Below the pieces are notes generated by a model. It had not been told where the DNA came from, ran no database searches, and saw only the letters and a program-made list of their open reading frames with translations. The position numbers were made by a program, and so were the translations under genes. A DNA stretch of 64,000 nucleotides from Methylophilus sp. 13 (lineage in GTDB: Bacteria; Pseudomonadota; Gammaproteobacteria; Burkholderiales; Methylophilaceae), in assembly GCF_015354335.1 (NCBI RefSeq), contig NZ_JADKYR010000003.1, forward strand, positions 62,001 to 126,000, in the 5' to 3' direction. Shown here piece after piece: positions 55,115 to 63,994 of the stretch; position 1 is the stretch's first letter, and each line of letters starts with the position of its first letter.

Positions 55115-57376
55115 TTAATAAAATAGATTAAAAGCCACATTGACCGACCGCCCCATGCCGGGCAAGTTGATGCCCCATGGAATTGTGCCGAGGCTCATCG
55201 GGTCTCCTTGACCAAGATAGGCCCCGCCTAGTGGCGAGTAATAAAGCTTATTCAGGGCATTTTCCACGGCGAAATCCACCCTGAAATGTTTACGACTGTA
55301 ACTGGTACGCAGATTGAGCAAGCCATACCCATCGGTCTGCGTTTCATTGCGGACCGCTGACACATGCGTCTTTGCACTCACAAGCTGTAGCTCTGCGGTC
55401 GACAACCAGCCGCCGACGGCATGCTCTAGCGAGAATCGTCCATTGAGGGGCATGATGTGATAAAGATCATTGCCGCTGGTGGTGTTTTCACCTCGGGTAT
55501 AACTGATCAGGTATTTTGCCCTGAACTCACCCCAAGACTTCTGCTCAGGATTCAGGACACGATAGGCGGAGAAATCAAGCCCATGCAGCCTGGCGCTTTG
55601 ATTGGCATACTGCAAAATAACGTAGGCATTATTGTTGGTCCGATTGGCTGGCGAACACCTGCCGCTGTTGCAGCGTTTGGCATCGACATAATCACTGATG
55701 TAGGTCAGGTAGGCATTTATTTTGGCTGCCCACACAGACTGTGCTTCATCATGCCAATCCATTGCGAGATTCAGGGTGTGCGCGACTTCAGGTTGCAAAT
55801 TGACGTCGCCCACATAACCATTGCCGTCGCCGACAAAATTGTTCATGAGCGCAGCCATCGAGAAGGTTGCCCATGGATAGCGCTCATACAGGTTAGGCGA
55901 TCTGGACTTTCGGGCCAAGCCAAGTTCGTAAGTGGCCTGCTGGGTTGGCATATAACGGGCTAGTGCGGTCCAGTCCCAATTATGGTCCCGACGATCATGA
56001 CTCAGCGCATTGAAGCTTCTAACATCATTTCGGTAGGAAGCTGTATTACTGTAGCCCTGTACATCTGACGCATCCGTACTCACAATATCCGAGCGTAAGC
56101 CCAGAGAGGTCTGCCATGCAGTTCCCCAGTGTGAGTCCATTTCAGCAAACAGGCCAATACGATCGCGGCGCCCGTTACGGATATTTTGAAAATCATTACA
56201 GCACATAGAGCCGACTGCCGATCCAACCGGTGGCCACCAGTCATCCAGACGATAGGAAACGAACTCACTCCCGAGTTTGAAAATATGGTCCGTCAAAAAC
56301 GGGATGCTTAACTTTAACCCACCACCAACGGTTGTCGCTTTGGATAACATGGGCATCAGTTGATCTGCACGTTCTGCACCAATATCCATCGCATGTTTGA
56401 CCCGTTGACGGTATAGCCTGGCCTGAATATCCCCCCAGTCGAACTCACCGTTGTAGCGAAAGTTGATGTTGGTGTTTTGATTATCCGTCATGTCCATGCG
56501 TTGATTCGGAAAGCCCTCAAAACCAACGGTCTGCTGGCTGATACCCAGTTGCAGCAAATGCGAGTCCTGTTTGAAGGCGAGATCAAGCGCTCGGTTAATG
56601 GCGCCGGAAATGGCACTGGAGGCAACTACATCGAGATCAGTCGCCTTGATCCAGTCCGCAGAGGGCCACCGACTGAGATCCTTGAAGTCTTTAGCTGCAC
56701 GATAATTGGAGGCGTCCAATCTGGACTCTGAATACTGGAGATTGAACTGCCTGCTTGCAAAGCCAGCAGCTGCATTCCAGCCATGGGCATAGCCATTACT
56801 TCGGTAAAAACTCCCTAAATTGCCGGTGACCAGGGGTTGCTCACCCGTAGCAAACACTGGAGAGGCGGCACTGACTTGAATGGTCCCGCCCAGGCTATCG
56901 CCGCCTTCACTCACTGGCACGACCCCGCTGAACACTTTAATCTTGCCCACTCGACTAGGGTGAATATATGAGAGTATGGAGTTCATGTGATTGGGGCATG
57001 CGGAGGATAAATCCATGCCATCCACCTGTGTGCGCAAACGTTCATCGGCTAAGCCATGAATCGCAGGTAATCCAGAAATCGTACCTGCCGAATACACACT
57101 CAATCCAGGCACCTCTTCCAGCATTCTGCTGGTGTCCATTTCCATAGCATGGGATCGGAGGCTTTCAGCCTCCAGCTCTGTCGCCGACAAGGGAATTGCA
57201 CGCGGTTTCTTTTCTACCACTTCAATCTCAGGCAAACCGAGTGTCTGATCCGATTTCGGCAGAGATGGCTCAGCGTCCGCGGCCACAGCCAGCGGTGAGA
57301 CGGCATAAAGCGCGATGAATACCAGCGGCCAGTACTGTCGGAATCGCAACGATAGTCTTTGTTCGAATATGTACAT
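55115..57376 (-). CDS. TonB-dependent copper-type receptor (OprC/NosA-like)
   Basis: The 753-aa outer-membrane receptor has a plug with MDLSSACPNHMNSILSYIHP, a Cys-His-Met motif typical of copper receptors OprC and NosA. A VGSMCCNDFQ pair and an RCNSGRCSP site lie in loops. The barrel ends NVAFNLFY. The second Cys pair suggests metal capture at the surface. It follows the PEP-CTERM gene across a strong hairpin. A copper substrate is inferred from the motif; direct evidence is absent. Confidence 0.88.
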   Translation of the reverse strand: MYIFEQRLSLRFRQYWPLVFIALYAVSPLAVAADAEPSLPKSDQTLGLPEIEVVEKKPRAIPLSATELEAESLRSHAMEMDTSRMLEEVPGLSVYSAGTISGLPAIHGLADERLRTQVDGMDLSSACPNHMNSILSYIHPSRVGKIKVFSGVVPVSEGGDSLGGTIQVSAASPVFATGEQPLVTGNLGSFYRSNGYAHGWNAAAGFASRQFNLQYSESRLDASNYRAAKDFKDLSRWPSADWIKATDLDVVASSAISGAINRALDLAFKQDSHLLQLGISQQTVGFEGFPNQRMDMTDNQNTNINFRYNGEFDWGDIQARLYRQRVKHAMDIGAERADQLMPMLSKATTVGGGLKLSIPFLTDHIFKLGSEFVSYRLDDWWPPVGSAVGSMCCNDFQNIRNGRRDRIGLFAEMDSHWGTAWQTSLGLRSDIVSTDASDVQGYSNTASYRNDVRSFNALSHDRRDHNWDWTALARYMPTQQATYELGLARKSRSPNLYERYPWATFSMAALMNNFVGDGNGYVGDVNLQPEVAHTLNLAMDWHDEAQSVWAAKINAYLTYISDYVDAKRCNSGRCSPANRTNNNAYVILQYANQSARLHGLDFSAYRVLNPEQKSWGEFRAKYLISYTRGENTTSGNDLYHIMPLNGRFSLEHAVGGWLSTAELQLVSAKTHVSAVRNETQTDGYGLLNLRTSYSRKHFRVDFAVENALNKLYYSPLGGAYLGQGDPMSLGTIPWGINLPGMGRSVNVAFNLFY

Positions 57377-57390
57377 ATATGTCTTTAAAC

Positions 57391-57414
57391 GTGGCGAGCA
57401 TGCCTGCTCGCCAC
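57391..57414 (-). terminator. Strong hairpin between the PEP-CTERM gene and the copper-type receptor
   Basis: GTGGCGAGCA/TGCTCGCCAC is a perfect 10-bp stem with a 4-nt loop in a 45-bp gap. The minus strand continues GTTTAAAG, so it is a weak terminator or attenuator that would set receptor levels below those of upstream genes. Confidence 0.6.
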
Positions 57415-57421
57415 ATGTTGC

Positions 57422-58141
57422 TTACATCGAACGACGCTGTTGACGTTGAGCCCAAGCCAACAGGCCAAGTCCTAATACCATCATTGCAGAGCGATCAGCC
57501 TCAGGCACAGGCACCGTCACAGACAGCAAGCTAACGCTTTGCGAAACGGGATAACCACTCATGGTTCCAACACGCCCATAGCCAGCGACAGAAGTCCCAG
57601 TCATACAGGTTGGTCCCATCATGCCGCCCGCCGTACAATCCGCATAGGCCAGCTTGTTGATCTGCGCAGAAGTCAGCGCTGCCAATGGATCAGTCGTGTT
57701 CACAAACACTCTGGCGTAGGCATTGTTGCTACCATTGTTTCTGGTCATTCCCACGCCAGGAGTCCATCCATCGCCACTTGTAAACGTGCTGGTGGTTGAG
57801 TTAAGAAAAGTGGTAACGAGAAACCCGCCCAGCGCAGCGTCATAAGTCGCATCCAGCTGATGAGTCAAATGCACCCAACTCATGTCATCTGTGCCATTGA
57901 TGCCAGTGGCAGGGTTGTAGTCTATAAAGCCGGTCATGGATTCACTGAGCCAGCCCTGCAAACCAGAAACCGTCTTGCTGACAGTATCAAAAGTGAATGT
58001 CCCCACAAACCAGGTATTGGCCGGATCAGTATCTGGCTCAATAAACTTGGTGGTCACGTTATAGGTCGCAAGCGCAGCAAATGCTGGGCTGGTTGCCAAA
58101 GTCATGGCAGCGATTGCCAATGTTTTTTTCAATACGTTCAT
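57422..58141 (-). CDS. PEP-CTERM-like secreted protein (variant motif)
   Basis: The 239-aa protein has a signal peptide (AIAAMTLATSPAFAAL) and a C-terminal sorting signal of the form VPVPEADRSAMMVLGLGLL followed by RQQRR: a PEAD variant of PEP, a membrane segment and a basic tail. Exosortase recognises such tails; none is in the window. AGGAGAAG precedes ATG. It lies between another PEP-CTERM gene and the copper-type receptor. Function is unknown; a surface partner for metal uptake is inference. Confidence 0.85.
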   Translation of the reverse strand: MNVLKKTLAIAAMTLATSPAFAALATYNVTTKFIEPDTDPANTWFVGTFTFDTVSKTVSGLQGWLSESMTGFIDYNPATGINGTDDMSWVHLTHQLDATYDAALGGFLVTTFLNSTTSTFTSGDGWTPGVGMTRNNGSNNAYARVFVNTTDPLAALTSAQINKLAYADCTAGGMMGPTCMTGTSVAGYGRVGTMSGYPVSQSVSLLSVTVPVPEADRSAMMVLGLGLLAWAQRQQRRSM

Positions 58142-58157
58142 TATCTTCTCCTATCAT

Positions 58158-58188
58158 GTTGGTGAGGGCGTTAAGCACACTCACCAAC
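58158..58188 (-). other. Hairpin between the two PEP-CTERM genes
   Basis: GTTGGTGAG/CTCACCAAC is a perfect 9-bp stem with a 13-nt loop in the gap between the PEP-CTERM genes, upstream of the second gene's ribosome-binding site. It may stabilise or partly terminate the transcript. Confidence 0.5.
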
Positions 58189-58204
58189 GATTCATGTGGT
58201 GGGG

Positions 58205-58954
58205 TTATTTGCTACGACGGCGCACCTGCCAGCCGACCAAGGCCAGACCTGTCAGCAACAGGGCCATGTTTTCCGGCTCTGGGACTGCGCTGACATTCAG
58301 TGAGGCGGTGTAGCCAAAACTAGTCGCCAGCTGGTTTGCGGCGTTGTTACCGCCAATCATGATGGTGTAATCCCCTGCCCCCAGCAGAAACTTGCCGGTG
58401 ACCACATCGGTCGCTGTGGTCGCAGAGCCCTTGTAGATAAAGCTGCTCAGTTCGCTGTCGATGCCAATCGCATCGCCGTCACCGCCCATTTTCCAGTTGC
58501 CCAGTGCATTCCAGCTGCCATCGGTGTCGGTATACGACTTGTTGGAGCCCAGGTTGGCTTGCGCCCAGCTGTAGCGCCAGACGATAGAAGCGTTGGCACT
58601 ATCGTAATCGGCACTGGTTTGCGTGCCTGGAAAAACGCCACCGGTTCTGACTGCCGCCAGTCCACCGTATATAGAGAAAGCAGGTAACAGATCGGCAGAG
58701 GTTGCATCGACGCTGAAATCCACCCAGGCATTGTTTTGCAGGGTGAAACGGAAAGCGCGGCCGATATGGCTGTCGCCCAGATTGCCGTCAGCGGCGCCGG
58801 CCCAGCCATAGTTGGTATTGACGGTGGTGGTAATGCTATTGCTGGCATTCACCAGGCCAGAGAATGTGCCAAAGTCACGCCCGGTATAACTTAAATGCGC
58901 CCAGGCAGGTTGAGTCAGTCCCAGCAAGGCCAGGGCCAAGAAGGTTTTTTTCAT
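58205..58954 (-). CDS. PEP-CTERM sorting-domain protein
   Basis: The 249-aa protein has a signal peptide (TFLALALLGLTQPAWAHL) and a canonical PEP-CTERM tail (VPEPENMALLLTGLALVG followed by WQVRRRSK). The middle is Gly/Ser/Thr-rich with a DxDGDAIG-like stretch (GGDGDAIGIDSE). Start at 58954 has GAGGAAAAG upstream. It heads the PEP-CTERM/receptor operon after the HTH gene. Surface or matrix location is expected after exosortase processing. Confidence 0.9.
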   Translation of the reverse strand: MKKTFLALALLGLTQPAWAHLSYTGRDFGTFSGLVNASNSITTTVNTNYGWAGAADGNLGDSHIGRAFRFTLQNNAWVDFSVDATSADLLPAFSIYGGLAAVRTGGVFPGTQTSADYDSANASIVWRYSWAQANLGSNKSYTDTDGSWNALGNWKMGGDGDAIGIDSELSSFIYKGSATTATDVVTGKFLLGAGDYTIMIGGNNAANQLATSFGYTASLNVSAVPEPENMALLLTGLALVGWQVRRRSK

Positions 58955-59031
58955 ATACTTTTCCTCAGAAATATTTTTTGTAAACGGCATGCCCCCTACT
59001 GGTCAGCTACCAGCAGGGTGAGCATCACACA

Positions 59032-59280
59032 TCAGGCGGCGAAGACTTGCCTGGCATCCCGATCGGGTTGCCAGCGGATAAGCGCGCTGATGTCACAAGC
59101 GAAATAAGAGCAAAGTTTGCCCAGATGCTCGGTGCATGCGTTGTAAGAAGGATTTTTGACCATGCGATGCAAGGTCATGCGGCTGATGCCGGTAGACTCA
59201 GCGATTTCTTTGAGGGTGATGTGGCGTTTCCACTCCACCTGTTTGGCAAATATCATTGCCTGAAGGTTGATGACGATCAT
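59032..59280 (-). CDS. Small helix-turn-helix regulator (Cro/CI type)
   Basis: The 82-aa protein contains an XRE-like HTH (TLKEIAESTGISRMTLHRMV, then NACTEHLGKLCSYF). A Cys-rich ending (CSYFACDIS) might sense metal or redox state. TGGAG lies 7 nt before ATG. It lies between the DUF2946 and PEP-CTERM genes and is the natural candidate regulator of this copper-type cluster. Confidence 0.85.
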   Translation of the reverse strand: MIVINLQAMIFAKQVEWKRHITLKEIAESTGISRMTLHRMVKNPSYNACTEHLGKLCSYFACDISALIRWQPDRDARQVFAA

Positions 59281-59322
59281 GTCATGACTCCATATGTGCC
59301 TGCATCACAGGCATACCCATAA

Positions 59323-59343
59323 ACCGTCTAGACGACAGACGGT
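59323..59343 (-). terminator. Hairpin after the DUF2946 gene
   Basis: ACCGTCT/AGACGGT stem with 7-nt loop two bases past the DUF2946 stop; the minus strand continues TTTATG. A weak terminator. Confidence 0.45.
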
Positions 59344-59344
59344 G

Positions 59345-59779
59345 CTAGATTGAGTGTGGAGTCAGTGGGGGTGCGCGCGTGGGGTGCGCGGTGGAGTAAA
59401 CACTTGCGACAACCGGGGCCTGATAGCTGCTTAAAGCAATCTCGGCTTGGGCTTGTTGAAACAGAATGTAAGCTGGATTGGGCTGGGGCAATACCACATC
59501 ATCCATCGCCATATGGCAGAACGGACAATGATTGAGATGATGTCCCAGTGAAACCGGTTTTTGTGAAGGCTGATAGTCAATCAGGGTAGCGCGCAATTTT
59601 CCTTGCGTGGTGATCACCTGAATGACCAGTTTACTGCCCTGCGAGGAACACACCTCCTGAATAAAGCTTTTGCCTGCTTGCATGGGAAACGCGAGGCTCA
59701 ACGTCGGCACGAGCGCAGCCAGCATGATTGCCATCAAGGCCATGCGTGCCATCCAACGTTGAAATTTGCGCGTCACCAT
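59345..59779 (-). CDS. DUF2946 protein
   Basis: The 144-aa exported protein has a hydrophobic N-terminal segment (ALMAIMLAALVPTLSLAF) and the HCPFCHM motif typical of DUF2946, usually found beside copper TonB receptors and copper-handling genes. The His/Cys motif probably binds metal in the periplasm. It is the first gene of the cluster, with a Cys-containing HTH gene next. Confidence 0.87.
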   Translation of the reverse strand: MVTRKFQRWMARMALMAIMLAALVPTLSLAFPMQAGKSFIQEVCSSQGSKLVIQVITTQGKLRATLIDYQPSQKPVSLGHHLNHCPFCHMAMDDVVLPQPNPAYILFQQAQAEIALSSYQAPVVASVYSTAHPTRAPPLTPHSI

Positions 59780-59843
59780 GCCGCCATTTTAACGGCAATC
59801 CTTTAAAATAAACAATAGCCTCTTCATTGACACAGGACAAACC

Positions 59844-60740
59844 ATGGCCACTCCCAGCCTGCTGGCACTACTAGATGACATTACCACCATGCTGGATGAC
59901 GTTTCCGTCATGAGCCAGCTCGCGGCCAAAAAAACAGCGGGTGTACTGGGCGATGACCTTGCGCTCAATGCCCAGCAAGTCACAGGGATTGCCGCCAAGA
60001 GAGAGCTGCCAGTGGTGTGGGCGGTGGCGCGAGGATCGCTGCTGAACAAACTGATTCTGGTGCCTGCAGCGCTGTTGATCAGTGCGTTTTTACCTTGGCT
60101 AATCACCCCCTTGCTGATGCTGGGAGGGGCCTTTCTGTGCTTTGAAGGCTTTGAGAAAGTCTGGCACAAACTGCGCCATGACAAGCACTCGGACAACAGT
60201 GAACAAGCGATCCACGCCGCCATGCAGCAACCTGAGACAGACCTGGTCGCCCTGGAGCAGGAAAAAATCAAAGGCGCTGTACGGACGGACTTCATTCTGT
60301 CCGCCGAAATTATTGTGATTGCCCTGGGCGTTGTCGCCGATGCAGCGATCACGCAGCGTATTCTGGTGCTCTCCCTCATTGCAGTCGTCATGACACTGGG
60401 GGTGTATGGCCTGGTCGCTTTGATCGTCAAAATGGATGATATCGGCTTATGGCTGATGCAACGAAGCGGTCATCATCTTCTGGCCTCTGCCGCACGCAAA
60501 ACAGGTTGGGGCATGGTGCAAACGGTCCCCTACCTGATGCGCTTGCTCAGCATCGTCGGCACCGCGGCCATGTTTCTGGTCGGCGGCGGTATTCTCGCCC
60601 ATGGCATCCCCTCCTTGCATGCGCTGATTGAGCAATCTCCACAATGGACGCTGTTGTGGAACGCCTTGATCGGCATATTGGCGGGCGCTATCTGCTTCGT
60701 CTTAATCCATATCGCGATGATATTTAGAAAGAAACACTAG
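59844..60740 (+). CDS. yedI: DUF808 inner-membrane protein (YedI-like)
   Basis: The 298-aa protein starts [20 protein letters not shown] as in the DUF808 family, with [20 protein letters not shown] and five or six membrane segments after residue 75. AGGAC precedes ATG. No function is established. It is divergent from the DUF2946 gene. Confidence 0.92.
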   Translation: MATPSLLALLDDITTMLDDVSVMSQLAAKKTAGVLGDDLALNAQQVTGIAAKRELPVVWAVARGSLLNKLILVPAALLISAFLPWLITPLLMLGGAFLCFEGFEKVWHKLRHDKHSDNSEQAIHAAMQQPETDLVALEQEKIKGAVRTDFILSAEIIVIALGVVADAAITQRILVLSLIAVVMTLGVYGLVALIVKMDDIGLWLMQRSGHHLLASAARKTGWGMVQTVPYLMRLLSIVGTAAMFLVGGGILAHGIPSLHALIEQSPQWTLLWNALIGILAGAICFVLIHIAMIFRKKH

Positions 60741-60784
60741 TTTTTTTCTAAGCCCTTGTTAGAATTACCTAAAAAGGGGGCTTC

Positions 60785-63085
60785 ATGATACTTTCGCGCA
60801 AAGTAATAGTGGTTGCTTTATCGGTTTCCGTTGCTTGCTTGCTCGGTTCTTTGCAAGCAACACCCGCTCAAATGTTATGGCTGGATAATGTGCACTGGTT
60901 TGTCACCAATGTGGCCTGCCTGATTCTGGCGCTACTGGGTTATTACCGCAGCCATCTCTCACACCGCCCCTGTAAACGCTGGTTTGTATTTGGTGCCTTA
61001 GCCTATTTTACCGGTGGCGTGCTCTGGATATTTGAAGTCCTCACCAAACAAACCAATTTCCCCGCCCAGTCCGATATTTTTTACCCCCTCATGGGCGTAT
61101 GCCTGATCATCGGCTTTATCACCGCCTTACGCAGCCAGCTTTCTGCGGCCAAAACCTGGGCATTCTCGATTGACACCATTTCATTCAGCATTGCTGTTCT
61201 CAGCTACATCCTAATTTTATATTTGCCACAATCGTCCGAAGTCAGCCCGCTACAGCTGGCCGTGCTCAGTGCCTACCCTGCCAGTTTACTCAGTGCTGCG
61301 CTGGTTTCCCTATTATTGATCCCATACCTGCGACCGGCATGGATGATGCCCTGGCTTATGCTCAGCGCGGGGTTGACCTTGCTGGGCGCATGCTGGATGC
61401 AATGGAACCTGAACGCACTCAACCACGTGCCTCAAACTAGCCTGTGGACCAATTACGGTTTTTCAGCGGCAGACCTGTTGATCGGCAGCGGGCTGTATGG
61501 CTGGCAAGTCCGCATTGCCAAGCGCGTGTCTTATCACAGGCAATGCAGACGCGTTCGCGGCTGGATTCCCGCAATCACCTTTATCTTTAGCATCAGCACA
61601 CTGGCCCTCATCTGGTGGCAAAGCGGCCCGCACCCCTATGCCTATTACATTGCTATCGGCTCAGTCATGATGATCCTGGTGTTCTCGGCCCTGCGGCAAA
61701 GTATCTTGCTGCGTGAGAGTGAAAAACTGCTACTCGCCGAAAACCTGCTGGCCGAAAAAGAGCGCCAGTACCAGCAACTGTCACGCAACGACCCCCTGAC
61801 GCGACTGCCCAACCGTTTGGCCATACTCACACTCCTCGAGCATGCCATCATTACCGCAGCCGATGCCAGCGACACCGTCGCCCTGCTCATGATTGATTTA
61901 AAGCAATTTCAAAGCATCAATGACAGTTTTGGCCACCATACAGGCGATTTGTATTTACTGGAGATCGCGCAGCGACTGCAATATATCACGCACGAATCCG
62001 GCGAGTTAGGCCGTGTGCATGGCGACAAATTTGCCTTGATTACCTCGCGAAAAACCGATGCCGAGCTGGTTCATCTGGCAAATAATTTATGCAAAATTGT
62101 GCATAAACCCGTGCTGATTGAAGGACATGAATTGATTCTGGATGCCTATATCGGCATCAGCCTGTTTCCGCGTGATGCAGAAGATGCAGAGCAGCTGGCA
62201 CGCAATGCCAACACTGCACTCGCACATGCCAAGCACGGCACCCAACATCCTTATTTATTCTATTGCAAAGAACATACCCGACTGGCCCAAAACCGCTTCA
62301 AGCTCGACGTGCAACTGCGCAAAGCCATCAAAAAACAAGAATTCTTTTTGCAGTTTCAACCGATTTTCAGCCTGGGCAAACAACAACCGGTCATCTGCAA
62401 TATTGAAGCGCTCATTCGCTGGAAAACCAACAAGGGAGAGGTGGTCTCCCCGGCTGAATTTATCCCCTACGCCGAACAGTCTGGCCTGATTTTACCCATG
62501 GGCGAATGGATTATTGCAGAAGCATTCAAGCATTGGGCCAAGCTGGTTAAAGACAGTGGTCATGAGGTGGGCCTTTCAATTAACATCTCCCCGCGGCAAT
62601 TCCGTGACCATAGCTTGCCACTCCGCATTGCCGGGCAACTACAACGCTATCACCTGCCGGCCCGCTTGCTGACCCTGGAAATCACCGAAAGTGCCGTCTT
62701 TGAACATGAAGAACAGGCGCTGGAAACCTTAAAACAATTCAAGGCTATTGGCGTGCGCCTGTCGCTCGATGATTTTGGTGTAGGCAACTCATCGCTGTTT
62801 AAACTCAAACACCTGCCCCTGGATGAACTCAAAATTGACCGTGCCTTTATGATTGATGTACCGGAAAGCAGCGCCGACAGCGAAATTGTCAGCACCATTA
62901 TCAAAACAGCCGGCATTCTGGGCTTGTCCGTTGTGGTAGAAGGCATTGAAACCGAAGCGCAGCTTGAGTTTCTACGCAAGATCGGCTGCGATTGCATCCA
63001 GGGCTTTCTGCTGGGCCGCCCGATGGATATACAAGGCATTCCGCCCCTGTTAGTCGCTGCCAAGACACAAACGCTGAGCGCTTAA
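60785..63085 (+). CDS. Membrane GGDEF-EAL protein with degenerate GGDEF
   Basis: The 766-aa protein has about nine membrane segments (5-300), a GGDEF domain (about 325-490) and an EAL domain (about 505-755). The cyclase motif reads RVHGDKF rather than GGDEF, so synthesis is probably lost, while the DLKQFQSINDSFGHH block is retained. EAL (NIEALIRWKT) and ITESAVFE are intact; the DDFGTGYSS motif reads DDFGVGNSS. It is probably a phosphodiesterase or GTP-regulated PDE. AGGGGG precedes ATG. Confidence 0.9.
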   Translation: MILSRKVIVVALSVSVACLLGSLQATPAQMLWLDNVHWFVTNVACLILALLGYYRSHLSHRPCKRWFVFGALAYFTGGVLWIFEVLTKQTNFPAQSDIFYPLMGVCLIIGFITALRSQLSAAKTWAFSIDTISFSIAVLSYILILYLPQSSEVSPLQLAVLSAYPASLLSAALVSLLLIPYLRPAWMMPWLMLSAGLTLLGACWMQWNLNALNHVPQTSLWTNYGFSAADLLIGSGLYGWQVRIAKRVSYHRQCRRVRGWIPAITFIFSISTLALIWWQSGPHPYAYYIAIGSVMMILVFSALRQSILLRESEKLLLAENLLAEKERQYQQLSRNDPLTRLPNRLAILTLLEHAIITAADASDTVALLMIDLKQFQSINDSFGHHTGDLYLLEIAQRLQYITHESGELGRVHGDKFALITSRKTDAELVHLANNLCKIVHKPVLIEGHELILDAYIGISLFPRDAEDAEQLARNANTALAHAKHGTQHPYLFYCKEHTRLAQNRFKLDVQLRKAIKKQEFFLQFQPIFSLGKQQPVICNIEALIRWKTNKGEVVSPAEFIPYAEQSGLILPMGEWIIAEAFKHWAKLVKDSGHEVGLSINISPRQFRDHSLPLRIAGQLQRYHLPARLLTLEITESAVFEHEEQALETLKQFKAIGVRLSLDDFGVGNSSLFKLKHLPLDELKIDRAFMIDVPESSADSEIVSTIIKTAGILGLSVVVEGIETEAQLEFLRKIGCDCIQGFLLGRPMDIQGIPPLLVAAKTQTLSA

Positions 63086-63109
63086 TCTTTGACGCTGTCA
63101 GCCTAAGGC

Positions 63110-63469
63110 TTAAAACTGCAGTTTGAGCTGTATAGTCACGGCATCACCTTCCCGCACACTCGCCTGCTTGCGAATTTCTGCCTTTAAAAACAAGGCATAG
63201 CGCTTGTGATCAAATGCCGGAAAAATTGAGGTTTGCCACGTCATGGCTGGGGCTGGAATAGATGGGGCGCGGCTGGAAGTGATACTCGCAGTGACCTTGA
63301 CCGCCCCCCAGCCGCGGCGTTTGGTTTGATGGTATTGGCTAAGGGTATGAATTTCGTCAGAGATGTCTGGCGGCAAGCTGACGTAATGCCAGGTGCTTTT
63401 GCTGCCTTGCCAAAGCCTGATCACATCAGTAAACGTATATTCCAGTCCATCCATCACCACCTCACTCAT
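63110..63469 (-). CDS. DUF1905 protein
   Basis: The 119-aa protein has the DUF1905 layout (IRLWQGSKSTWHYVSLPPDI, then GWGAVKVTASI, then FPAFDHKRYALFLKAEIRK). Function unknown. ATG at 63469 or 63454. It is 45 bp from lspA in the same direction. Confidence 0.85.
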   Translation of the reverse strand: MSEVVMDGLEYTFTDVIRLWQGSKSTWHYVSLPPDISDEIHTLSQYHQTKRRGWGAVKVTASITSSRAPSIPAPAMTWQTSIFPAFDHKRYALFLKAEIRKQASVREGDAVTIQLKLQF

Positions 63470-63514
63470 CGCAAGTCACCAGGACCCGCGTTCACTAGAC
63501 TGCAGAACGCGGTT

Positions 63515-63994
63515 TCAGGAGGCCGTGGGTTGTTTAAAACTATCCAGCATCAACATGCCCACACCGACGCAAATGGCACTGTCTGCCACATTAAACGCAG
63601 GCCAGGCCCATTGCTGATAATAAAACAGCAAAAAGTCCACCACATAGCCGAGCGTGAGGCGATCATAAAGATTGCCCAAGGCGCCACCCAACACCAGCGC
63701 CAGCCCCAAACAGAATAACTTTTTCTGCGGATGTTTGACCAGCAAATACACCATCACGGCAGAAGCTAGCGTCGAGACCGCGGTGAAAAAGCCATGCTGC
63801 CAGCCACCGGCATTGGCCAAAAAGCTAAAGGCTGCGCCGGTGTTGTGGTAACGCACCAGATCAAAAAAACCGGTGACGGGCAAATGCTCGCCATAGACAA
63901 ACATGCGCTGAATCAGATGCTTGGTGTAGAGATCAAGCGCGATGACAATGGCGCTTAACACCAGCCATGGCAGAGCCGAGCGAACATTAGGCAT
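63515..63994 (-). CDS. lspA: Lipoprotein signal peptidase (SPase II)
   Basis: The 159-aa inner-membrane protease has four membrane segments and the catalytic Asp pair in NLYDRLTLGYVVDF and FNVADSAIC. NTGAAFSF is conserved. It removes signal peptides from prolipoproteins, including the lipoproteins in this window. The start lies six bases from the window end. Confidence 0.96.
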   Translation of the reverse strand: MPNVRSALPWLVLSAIVIALDLYTKHLIQRMFVYGEHLPVTGFFDLVRYHNTGAAFSFLANAGGWQHGFFTAVSTLASAVMVYLLVKHPQKKLFCLGLALVLGGALGNLYDRLTLGYVVDFLLFYYQQWAWPAFNVADSAICVGVGMLMLDSFKQPTAS

